64,000 nucleotides of DNA from Streptomyces sp. AJS327 (lineage in GTDB: Bacteria > Actinomycetota > Actinomycetes > Streptomycetales > Streptomycetaceae). The stretch lies in NCBI RefSeq assembly GCF_013450295.1, contig NZ_SKBR01000002.1, positions 1,202,501 through 1,266,500 of the forward strand, given 5' to 3'. Shown in pieces: positions 52,288-59,443 of the stretch. Below the pieces are notes generated by a model. That model searched no databases, was not told the DNA's origin, and saw only the letters and a list, made by a program, of their open reading frames with translations. The translations under genes and the position numbers were made by a program. Within the stretch, counting starts at the first letter, position 1, and each line of letters begins with the position of its first letter.

Positions 52288-52319
52288 GTGGTGAACGTTA
52301 CACGCCGTGATGGACTCCG

Positions 52320-52355
52320 GGGGTGGGGCGCCGGAGGGCTCCAGCAACCCACCCC
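52320..52355 (-). terminator. hairpin between hydroxyacyl-CoA dehydrogenase and tetR
   Basis: GGGGTGGG (52320-52327) and CCCACCCC (52348-52355) pair around a 20-nt loop that contains GGAG/CTCC. Confidence 0.6.
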
Positions 52356-52391
52356 AGCCGGCCGGGGCGCCGGGAGCCCGCGGGGTTCCGG

Positions 52392-54176
52392 TCACCGCCG
52401 CGCGTACTCGCGGAAGCCCCGGCCGGTCTTCCGCCCGAGACATCCGGCGGCGACCAGGTGTTCCAGCAGCGGGGCCGGGGCCAGCCCGGGGTCGCGGAAC
52501 TCGCGGTGCAGCACCTGCTCGATGGCGAGGGACACGTCGAGCCCGACCACGTCGAGCAGTTCGAAGGGGCCCATGGGGTAGCCGCCGCCGAGCTTCATCG
52601 CGGCGTCGATGTCGTCCGGCGTCGCGTAGTGCTCCTCCACCATCTTCACCGCGTTGTTCAGGTACGGGAACAGCAGCGCGTTCACGATGAAACCGGCCCG
52701 GTCCCCGCAGTCCACGGGGTGCTTGCGCACGGCGGCGCAGACCTCGCGCACCGTGGCGAGGGCGTCGTCGGCGGTGAGCACCGTGCGCACCACCTCGACG
52801 AGCCGCATCGCGGGCGCCGGGTTGAAGAAGTGCATCCCGACCACGTCCCGTGGACGGGAGGTGGCCCGGGCGCAGGCCACCACGGGCAGCGAGGAGGTGG
52901 TGGTGGCCAGCACCGCGCCCTCCCGGCACACCGCGTCGAGCGCGCCGAACAGCTCCCGCTTGACCGCCAGATCCTCGGCCACCGCCTCGACCACCAGATC
53001 CACCTCGGCCAGCGCGTCCAGCGAGCCCGCGGGGGTGATCCGGGCCAGCGCCCGCTCCCGGTCCTCCTCGTCCATCCGGCCCCGCGCCACCGACCGGCCC
53101 AGGGAGGCCGCGACCCGCTCCTTCGCCGTGTCCGCCTTCTCGGCGCTCCGCGCGGCCAGCACCACCGGGTACCCGGACGTCGCGAAGACCTCGGTGATGC
53201 CCGCGGCCATGGTGCCGGAGCCGACGACACCGACGGTGGTCACGGGGCGGCCCGGGGCGGTCGCGGCTGACGGGTCCGGGGTCTCGGCGTCGGGGACGAG
53301 CTGCCCGCTGCCGGGCGCCGCGTAGGTGTAGAAGCCGCGCGCCGCCTTCCGGCCGGTGAGACCGGCGTCGCTGAGCTGCCGCAGGATGGGGGCCGGGGCG
53401 TGCAGCCGGTCGTGCGAGGCGGCGTACATGGCGTCCAGCACGGTGCGTGCCGTGTCGATCCCGATGAGGTCCAGCAGGGCGAGCGGGCCCATGGGCAGGC
53501 CGCAGCCGAGCCGCATCGCGGAGTCGATGTCCTCCCGGGTGGCGTAGCGGGACTCGTACATCGCCGCCGCCTGGTTGAGGTAGCCGAACAGCAGCCCGTC
53601 GGCGACGAATCCGGGCCGGTCGCCCACCGCGATCGGGTCCTTGCCCAGCTCGCGGGCGAGCTGGGTGACGGCCGCCACCGCGTCGGGAGCGGTCAGTACC
53701 GAGGAGACCACCTCGACGAGCCGCATCGCGGGCGCCGGGTTGAAGAAGTGCAGCCCCAGGACGCGTTCGGGACGGTCGGAGTCGGCCGCGAGCCGGGTCA
53801 CCGAGAGGGCGTTGGTGCCCGTCGCGAGGATCGTGTCCGGCTTCACGACGCCGTCGAGCGCCGCGAAGACCTGGCACTTGGTGTCGTAGTCCTCCGGGAC
53901 CACCTCGATGACGAGGTCCGCCTCGGCGGCGGCGTCCAGTTCGGGGAAGGTCCGGAAGCGGGCGAGGGCGTCCGCGCGCTCGGCCTCGGTGAGGTGACCG
54001 CGCTCCACGGCACGGGCGGTCGAGCACTCCAGCGCCGCGACGGCGCGGGCCGCCGCTGCGTCACTCGTGTCGATGCCGATGACCTCGCGCCCCGCACGGG
54101 CGAGAACGTCGGCTATGCCGGTGCCCATGGTGCCGAGGCCGACGACGGCGATGGTGTTCAGGGGTGGACGGTCCAT
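52392..54176 (-). CDS. 3-hydroxyacyl-CoA dehydrogenase, tandem two-copy
   Basis: Oxidises 3-hydroxyacyl-CoA with NAD (or makes 3-hydroxybutyryl-CoA in the reverse direction). The 594-residue protein is two fused 3HCDH units: about 8-290 and 315-590, each with a GxGxMG NAD loop (VVGLGTMGTG, VVGSGTMAAG) and HFFNPAPAMRLVEVV. The second copy keeps TSSL and GFIVNALL, matching the catalytic Ser and Asn of human HADH. The first has TNAL (N122-A123) and GFVADGLL (D193), so both are lost there; the second copy is likely the enzyme. It lies upstream of tetR and ccr, consistent with feeding crotonyl-CoA. GGAG is 7 nt before ATG 54176. Confidence 0.9.
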   Translation of the reverse strand: MDRPPLNTIAVVGLGTMGTGIADVLARAGREVIGIDTSDAAAARAVAALECSTARAVERGHLTEAERADALARFRTFPELDAAAEADLVIEVVPEDYDTKCQVFAALDGVVKPDTILATGTNALSVTRLAADSDRPERVLGLHFFNPAPAMRLVEVVSSVLTAPDAVAAVTQLARELGKDPIAVGDRPGFVADGLLFGYLNQAAAMYESRYATREDIDSAMRLGCGLPMGPLALLDLIGIDTARTVLDAMYAASHDRLHAPAPILRQLSDAGLTGRKAARGFYTYAAPGSGQLVPDAETPDPSAATAPGRPVTTVGVVGSGTMAAGITEVFATSGYPVVLAARSAEKADTAKERVAASLGRSVARGRMDEEDRERALARITPAGSLDALAEVDLVVEAVAEDLAVKRELFGALDAVCREGAVLATTTSSLPVVACARATSRPRDVVGMHFFNPAPAMRLVEVVRTVLTADDALATVREVCAAVRKHPVDCGDRAGFIVNALLFPYLNNAVKMVEEHYATPDDIDAAMKLGGGYPMGPFELLDVVGLDVSLAIEQVLHREFRDPGLAPAPLLEHLVAAGCLGRKTGRGFREYARR

Positions 54177-54511
54177 CACGGGACTCCAGAGGGTGACGAC
54201 TGATGAGGGTGTGCTGGTCCGCACCGCTGTGCGCGACGGGGCGTGAAGCCCGTACGGGTGCGCACGGCAACGGAGTTGGCTTACCGGACTCTCCGGAGAC
54301 CGGCCCTGTCCCGGGGCCGCTCCGTATCCGAGCCGCGCGATCCGGGCGACGCCCGGACCCCCGCCGAACCGACCGCACTCACGGCGGCCGCGTCACCAGG
54401 CCGCCGAGCGGGGGTGCCGCTCTGTCCGGCAGGCTAACTCGTGGGTAACCAGGAAGCCAAGGGTAGAAGCACTTCCAGAACTGTGGTTCGGACCACGTGG
54501 GGGAGGCCGGA
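54177..54511. promoter_or_regulatory. divergent promoter region
   Basis: About 335 bp between divergent genes. It has GCACCGCTGTGC (about 54220-54231), a CAC-N4-GTG relative of the ccr operator core, and GTGGTTCGGACCAC (54483-54496), a perfect 5-bp inverted repeat that overlaps the leader of the HEAT gene. I cannot place -10 or -35 boxes with confidence. Confidence 0.35.
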
Positions 54512-55096
54512 GTGGGCGATGCATTCCGATCGTTGATCGATCGCGTACGGACCGAGGCTGACCCGGTTGAGTACTCGCGACTGGTCAAGCTCGCTCGACA
54601 GCGCACCCCGGAGGCCCGGGACCGATTGGCCACCGTGCTGGTCGAGCCCCAACAGCCGCTGTGGGCACGGGAGGTCGCCGCGTTCGCCCTGGGCAGCGCG
54701 GGGGACCGCAGAGCCTTCGAGACGCTCGTCTTCCTCCTGAACTACCGGGACCCGGTCTGCTGTGCCACGGCGGCCCAGGCCCTGGAACTCCTGCGCGATC
54801 CGCGGACCGCCCGGGCGGCCGCCGCGCTCGCCACCAACGAACTGCGCACCGCCTACGCCCTCTACCCGGTGCGGCTGCTGACCGCGCTGCGTGCCCCCGA
54901 GTCGGTGCCCACCCTGATCAAGGTGCTGCAACGGCTGCTCATCGGTCCGGTGCACTACTGGCCGATCGCGGAGGCCTGCGTGCAGGGGCTGGGCGCGCTG
55001 GGGGACCGGCGGGCGATTCCCGTGCTGGACGCCGCCGCCGAACACCACCGGCTCTGCCCCTCGGCGCTGGCCGCCCGGGCCCGAATTCCCTACTGA
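54512..55096 (+). CDS. HEAT-repeat domain protein
   Basis: A 194-residue helical protein with HEAT/PBS-lyase-type repeats, e.g. AREVAAFALGSAGDRRAFETLVFLL, CCATAAQALELLRDPR and EACVQGLGALGDRRAIPVL as landmarks. These repeats usually mediate protein-protein contacts; partner unknown. GTG 54512 follows GGGAGG by 5 nt, which makes it better than the upstream GTG 54497. It is a single gene. Confidence 0.8.
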   Translation: MGDAFRSLIDRVRTEADPVEYSRLVKLARQRTPEARDRLATVLVEPQQPLWAREVAAFALGSAGDRRAFETLVFLLNYRDPVCCATAAQALELLRDPRTARAAAALATNELRTAYALYPVRLLTALRAPESVPTLIKVLQRLLIGPVHYWPIAEACVQGLGALGDRRAIPVLDAAAEHHRLCPSALAARARIPY

Positions 55097-55097
55097 C

Positions 55098-55130
55098 GGC
55101 GGGCCGTTGACGCGGACCCGGCGGCCCGCC
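55098..55130. terminator. hairpin between convergent genes
   Basis: GGCGGGCC (55098-55105) pairs with GGCCCGCC (55123-55130) around a 17-nt loop. Confidence 0.6.
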
Positions 55131-55188
55131 CCTCCCGTGAGCGCCGGAGACCCCGCGGTCGACCCAGCCGCCAGCCCGAGCCGTCGCC

Positions 55189-55845
55189 TCAGCGGACGAG
55201 CGAGCCCAGCAGCGAGTAGCAGCGTCCGTAGGTGGGCCGTACCCCGGGCGTCTCGGTGAATATCCCGTGTCCCGAGTCGTGCGCTCCGGCCTCGGCGGCC
55301 TCGGCGTGCGCCCGCTGACTCGTCCACAGCGAGTAGAGCAGCACCCGGGTCCCGTCCGTGCTCAGGTGGAAGTGGGCTCCCAGCGCCCCGGGGGTGCGCG
55401 CGTCCGAGGGCTGGGCGGCGATCAGGGCGTCAACGAAGTACCGCTGCCGTTCCGGGCCGTCGGTGTCGAAGGTCGCCGTGATCAGACAGCCCGGCTCCTC
55501 GGAACCGTCCGAGCCGTCCAGGCTGCGGTAGACCCGGTAGTACACGGGTTCGGCCGCCCACACACCCTCGGTCTCCGGCCGCCGCACACCGCAGCGACGG
55601 CGGCTCTCGTCGTTCACCCACTGCCCGTAGGCCAGCAGGGCCTCGCCGTCGGTGCTCGCGAACACGCTCCAGGAGACGAACCCCTCCGGCAGCGGCTCCC
55701 GTTCCCACTGCCCGAGCAGCGCCTCACCCACCTCGGCCTGGCGTGCGGCCGCCCCGGTGAAGTGCGGGTTGATCTCGATGGTGCCGACCCCGGGCCGTGT
55801 GACGGTGGGGAAGGCCAGCGAGCGGGTCGGGGTGGCGGCGGGCAT
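55189..55845 (-). CDS. tandem ABM-like (dimeric alpha-beta barrel) protein
   Basis: A 218-residue protein with two similar halves (about 20-95 and 115-200), each a ferredoxin-like strand-helix pattern: GTIEINPHFTGAA... AYGQWVNDESRR and GCLITATFDTD... LYSLWTSQRAHAEA. This is the layout of antibiotic biosynthesis monooxygenase-type domains, which may be a heme- or polyketide-modifying enzyme or a stress protein. No biosynthetic cluster is near, so the function is unknown. Confidence 0.72.
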   Translation of the reverse strand: MPAATPTRSLAFPTVTRPGVGTIEINPHFTGAAARQAEVGEALLGQWEREPLPEGFVSWSVFASTDGEALLAYGQWVNDESRRRCGVRRPETEGVWAAEPVYYRVYRSLDGSDGSEEPGCLITATFDTDGPERQRYFVDALIAAQPSDARTPGALGAHFHLSTDGTRVLLYSLWTSQRAHAEAAEAGAHDSGHGIFTETPGVRPTYGRCYSLLGSLVR

Positions 55846-56101
55846 GCTGGAATCCTCCGTGCGGTCGGGCGGGGGTGAGGACCATGGTGGGAGGCCGGTT
55901 TCGGCCCGGCAAGTGCTTATCTGGGCGTCCTCCCCTCCCGTCGCGCGTCAGCACCACGGGGGTCGCGGGGCCCTCGCCCCGCTGACCGGTGTGGAGATCC
56001 GGCGGCCGGTGTCCGGGGAGCCGCGCGGCTCCGAGGGGCTGCCCACACCTTCGGGTGAAATCCCGACAGGGGGTGTCGGGTTGGCCCGTCACAGTGGGGC
56101 G
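55846..56101. promoter_or_regulatory. divergent region, with -10 box of flavin-fold gene
   Basis: CACAGT (56090-56095) is 6 nt before ATG 56102, with no ribosome site. Nothing else could be assigned. Confidence 0.45.
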
Positions 56102-56614
56102 ATGACCTACACCTGGGCGGCCGTACGGGCCGCCGAACCGACCTTCGCCGACCTCGTGGAGCGTCGCTTCCGGCGCTTCACCCACCACGTGCTCGGCACC
56201 CTCACCGCCGACGGTTCGCCCCGCCTGACCGGTCTGGAGGCCGACTTCCGGGAGGACGAGCTGTGGCTCGGCATGATGCCCAACTCCCGCAAGGCGCTGG
56301 ACCTGCGGCGCGATCCGCGCTTCGCGCTCTTCGCCAACCCGGGCGGCGACGTGGAGCCGGAGAGCCTCGACGACGTGCGCGTCGCCGGCCGCGCGGCCGA
56401 GGTGACGGACCCCGCGGAGGTCGCGCGCTACGCGGCGGGGCTGCGGGAGGGCGCCGCGCCGGAGGTCTTCCACCTGTTCCGGGCCGAGGTGACGGAGGTG
56501 ACCCGGGTCACCATCGAGGTCCCCGACATCGTCGTGGAGAGCTGGCGGCCAGAGGGGGGACTGCGCAGACGCCGCCGTGGCAACGACGCCTCGCCACCGC
56601 GCGAGGACCGCTGA
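56102..56614 (+). CDS. pyridoxamine 5'-phosphate oxidase family protein
   Basis: A 170-residue split-barrel flavin-binding protein, with LGTLTADGSPRLTGLEADFREDELWLGM and SRKALDLRRDPRFALF as family landmarks. Members use FMN or F420; the exact cofactor and substrate cannot be called. The C-terminus (RRRRRGNDASPPREDR) is polar and probably disordered. It looks leaderless. Confidence 0.83.
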   Translation: MTYTWAAVRAAEPTFADLVERRFRRFTHHVLGTLTADGSPRLTGLEADFREDELWLGMMPNSRKALDLRRDPRFALFANPGGDVEPESLDDVRVAGRAAEVTDPAEVARYAAGLREGAAPEVFHLFRAEVTEVTRVTIEVPDIVVESWRPEGGLRRRRRGNDASPPREDR

Positions 56615-56690
56615 GCAGCCCGGCCCCGTGGCCCCGGCCGCCGCCCGCCTCCGGCCCGTGCGTGGGCGCGGAACGGTGGCGGGCCGGGGG

Positions 56691-57767
56691 CTACAACAGC
56701 GTCAGCTGGACACCGTCCCCCTCCTCGGGGGCCGCGTCCCACGCCGCCTCGACCGGGCGTCGGCCGGGGGCGGTCTCCCGCTCCCGGCGCTCCCTCTCGA
56801 TGCGCCGGGCGGCGCCCCGGTCGGCCGGGCCCATGCCGTACTCGGCCGCCAGCTCGTGTACCTGCCGGGTGACACGGCGCTGGTACCAGGTGGGCGCGTA
56901 GGCGCTGTCCGCGTACAGCGCCCGGTAGTGCTGGACCAGCCCGGGGTGGTGCTCGGCCAGCCACGCCAGGTACCACTCGCGCGCGCCGGGGCGCAGATGG
57001 AGCGCCAGCGGGGTGACCGAGCTGGCGCCCGCCGCGGCGATCGCCCGTACCGTCGTGCGGAGTTGGGCCGGCGAGTCGCTGAGGAACGGGATCACCGGCG
57101 CCATCAGCACCCCGCAGGGGATACCGTGCGCGACGAGCGTGCGCACCACGTCCAGCCGCCGCTCCGGGGCGGGCGTGCCCGGCTCGACCGTGCGCCACAG
57201 CTCCTCGTCGGTGAACCCCACGGAGACCGAGACCCCCACGTCGCAGACGGCCGCGGCGGAGCGCAGCAGGTCGAGGTCGCGGAGGATGAGCGTGCCCTTG
57301 GTGAGGATGGAGAAGGGGTTCGCGTAGTCGCGGAGCGCCGTGAGGATGCCCGGCATCAACCGGTAGCGTCCCTCGGCCCGTTGGTAGCAGTCGACGTTGG
57401 TGCCCATCGCGATGTGCTGGCCGCCCCAGCGCCGGGAGCCCAGCTCCTTGCGGACCAGTTCGGGGGCGTTGACCTTCACGACGACCTGTGAGTCGAAACC
57501 CGCGCCGGTGTCCAAGTCGAGGTAGCGGTGGGTGTTGCGCGCGAAGCAGTACACACAGGCGTGGGTGCAGCCGCGGTAGGGGTTGACCGTCCACTCGAAC
57601 GGCATCCGGGAGGCGCCGGGGACCCGGTTGATCAGCGAGCGGGCGCGCACCTCGTGGAAGGTGACGCCCCGGAACTCAGGGGTGTCGAAGGTGCGGGTCA
57701 CCGCGTCGGTGCCGAACAGGCCGGGGGTGCCGGCCGGTCCGTCTCCGCTCATCTCGTCCCAGCGCAT
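56691..57767 (-). CDS. Rv2578c-family radical SAM protein (SplB-related)
   Basis: A 358-residue radical S-adenosylmethionine enzyme. The [4Fe-4S] cysteines are C67, C71 and C74 (GCTHACVYCFARN), followed by VVKVNAPELVRKEL, AMGTNVDCYQRAEGRYRLM and FSILTKGTLILRDLDLL, all typical of the Rv2578c group, which is related to spore photoproduct lyase. It may act in DNA or nucleic acid repair. AGGAGG lies 7 nt before ATG 57767. A LexA-like box overlaps its promoter (57809-57820). Confidence 0.88.
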   Translation of the reverse strand: MRWDEMSGDGPAGTPGLFGTDAVTRTFDTPEFRGVTFHEVRARSLINRVPGASRMPFEWTVNPYRGCTHACVYCFARNTHRYLDLDTGAGFDSQVVVKVNAPELVRKELGSRRWGGQHIAMGTNVDCYQRAEGRYRLMPGILTALRDYANPFSILTKGTLILRDLDLLRSAAAVCDVGVSVSVGFTDEELWRTVEPGTPAPERRLDVVRTLVAHGIPCGVLMAPVIPFLSDSPAQLRTTVRAIAAAGASSVTPLALHLRPGAREWYLAWLAEHHPGLVQHYRALYADSAYAPTWYQRRVTRQVHELAAEYGMGPADRGAARRIERERRERETAPGRRPVEAAWDAAPEEGDGVQLTLL

Positions 57768-57807
57768 GGCGCCGCCTCCTACCGGGTCGCTGCCTCGTAC
57801 ATGGAAT

Positions 57808-57836
57808 AGAACATCTGTTCCTTTACCTGCTGTCAA
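57808..57836 (-). promoter_or_regulatory. radical SAM promoter with LexA-like box
   Basis: On the minus strand: TTGACA (57836-57831), 17-nt spacer, TGTTCT (57813-57808). GAACATCTGTTC (57809-57820) fits the GAAC-N4-GTTC SOS box of actinobacteria and Bacillus, and covers part of the spacer and the -10. Confidence 0.65.
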
Positions 57837-57996
57837 CCCGGATCCCCCCGGGGGTGGACATGGCGACGGACCCACCCGGACCTCGCCCCGCGCCCGACAG
57901 CGCCCCCGCGCGGATCGCCCGCCCGTCCTCACGGCGCGCGACCCGCGTGTGGCGGCGTCCGAACACCCCGGCGCGGGGGCGTACATGGCTGAGCCG

Positions 57997-58185
57997 TCAG
58001 TCCGGGGTGTCCGGCGGCGGTGCGGGATCCCCGGACGGATCCCCGGATTCCGGCCACGCCGCCCCCGACGCCTGCCACTCGGCGAGCAGCCGGTCGTAGA
58101 CCGGGGTCGGTTCCGCCCGACGCGGATCCGGAACGGTGGTTGCCGGGCGGGGCCGCCCGGCCGCGGAGTCTCGACTGGTGTTCAT
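57997..58185 (-). CDS. small hypothetical protein
   Basis: A 62-residue protein starting MNTSRDSAAGRPRP. The middle part EPTPVYDRLLAEWQASG is like small proteins of streptomycetes that have a conserved P-T-P-x-Y-D helix; the rest is Pro/Asp-rich. ATG 58185 lacks a clear ribosome site or -10 box, so the call is tentative. Confidence 0.5.
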   Translation of the reverse strand: MNTSRDSAAGRPRPATTVPDPRRAEPTPVYDRLLAEWQASGAAWPESGDPSGDPAPPPDTPD

Positions 58186-58430
58186 GTCAGAACCAACCGC
58201 CGGAGGCCGCCGTGGGTCGCGGGTGAGTGTCCCGCGACGGGGAGCGTGGGAAGACGCGTTCCCGCGTGGCCCGCCACCCGGCCGCGCGGACCCCGGTCTC
58301 CGCCGTGGCCTGCGAACCCACCGCCGGGAACCCCGATTTGGGCCGTCGCCCCCGGGGTGATTGGCTGGCACGCCACGAGCGGAGCCACAGACGGGCGTCC
58401 CGTCAGACAGGCACCAGTACAGGAGGAGCC

Positions 58431-58877
58431 ATGGCGCAGGTCGAGTCGGTCACCCAACGCGAGATCGCGGCGAAACCGGACGACGTGTTCGACACCATCG
58501 CCGACTACGGCGAGACTCGCGGCACACTGCTTCCGGGGCAGTACAGCGAGTACGAGGTGCGGGAGGGCGGCGACGGCGAGGGCACCGTCGTGCACTGGAA
58601 GCTCCAGGCGACCAGCAGGCGCGTGCGGGACTGCCTGATCGACGTCACCGAACCCGCCGACGGCGAACTGGTGGAGAAGGACCGCAACTCCTCGATGGTC
58701 ACGACCTGGACGGTCACGCCGGGCAGCCGCGCCGGTACCTCCCGCGTCACCGTGACCACGGTGTGGAACGGCGCCGGTGGCATCGGCGGCTTCTTCGAGA
58801 AGACCTTCGCGCCCAAGGGGCTCGCCCGGATCCACGACGAGGTGCTCACGGCGCTCGCCGCCCACATGGAGAAGTAA
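58431..58877 (+). CDS. SRPBCC family protein
   Basis: A 148-residue START/SRPBCC-fold (polyketide cyclase/Bet v1-like) lipid- or ligand-binding protein. It has the family pattern REIAAKPDDVFDTIADYGETR near the start and GFFEKTFAPKGLARIHDEVLTAL as C-terminal helix. Function is unknown. AGGAGGAG is 4 nt before ATG 58431. It is alone. Confidence 0.85.
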   Translation: MAQVESVTQREIAAKPDDVFDTIADYGETRGTLLPGQYSEYEVREGGDGEGTVVHWKLQATSRRVRDCLIDVTEPADGELVEKDRNSSMVTTWTVTPGSRAGTSRVTVTTVWNGAGGIGGFFEKTFAPKGLARIHDEVLTALAAHMEK

Positions 58878-59443
58878 CCCGGCGGCCACGACCCCCCGGA
58901 ACCGTGCGCCCCCGGCGGTCCGAGCGGTTCACCGGCGGGAGTGGCGGCGTCGCCCCACCCGGGACCTCGGCCCCGGGGGCCGCGAGGCCCGGGACGCGGC
59001 CGGAAGCGCGATTCCCGGTCCGTGGGCCGCCGTCGCGGCCGCCGGAGCGCCGCCCGTCGTGCGCCCCGCCCCGTCGGTCCCCGCCGACGGGGCGCTCCTC
59101 ACCCCCTCCGTCCGCCGCCCCACCCCGGAGCACGGGACCCGACTCCGTGCGCCCCGCGTGGACGACGGGTGCGGCGACCGTGCGCCCGCGCGCCGTACCT
59201 CCGCCGCGCTCCGTCACCGCTCCCGTGCCCACTCACCGTTTCGGGTGATGTCCCCGGTGGTCCCAGCGAGCCCGCCGAAGGCCGGGCTCCCGCCAACACC
59301 GCTGGTGAGCCCGGAACAGCTGCTCCGCATCGGGGAGTTGGACGGCGTGGCCACCGGGTACGTACCCGGCGAACGAGACTTGCTCTCCCATGTCGCCAGT
59401 GCGAGAAATGCCCCTCGAACAGTCAGTACGACGAGGGAGCGCG
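58878..59443. other. long GC-rich region upstream of MFS gene, with perfect palindrome
   Basis: About 565 bp with no gene I can support. It contains the 16-bp perfect palindrome CCGGGTACGTACCCGG (59354-59369), 75 bp before the MFS start, a good candidate operator for a TetR-type regulator. GAGGGAG is the ribosome site for ATG 59444. Confidence 0.5.

Noticed and set aside
55189..55845. Aromatic polyketide tailoring enzyme
   Set aside because: The ABM-like fold alone does not show this. No ketosynthase, acyl carrier or cyclase genes are near.
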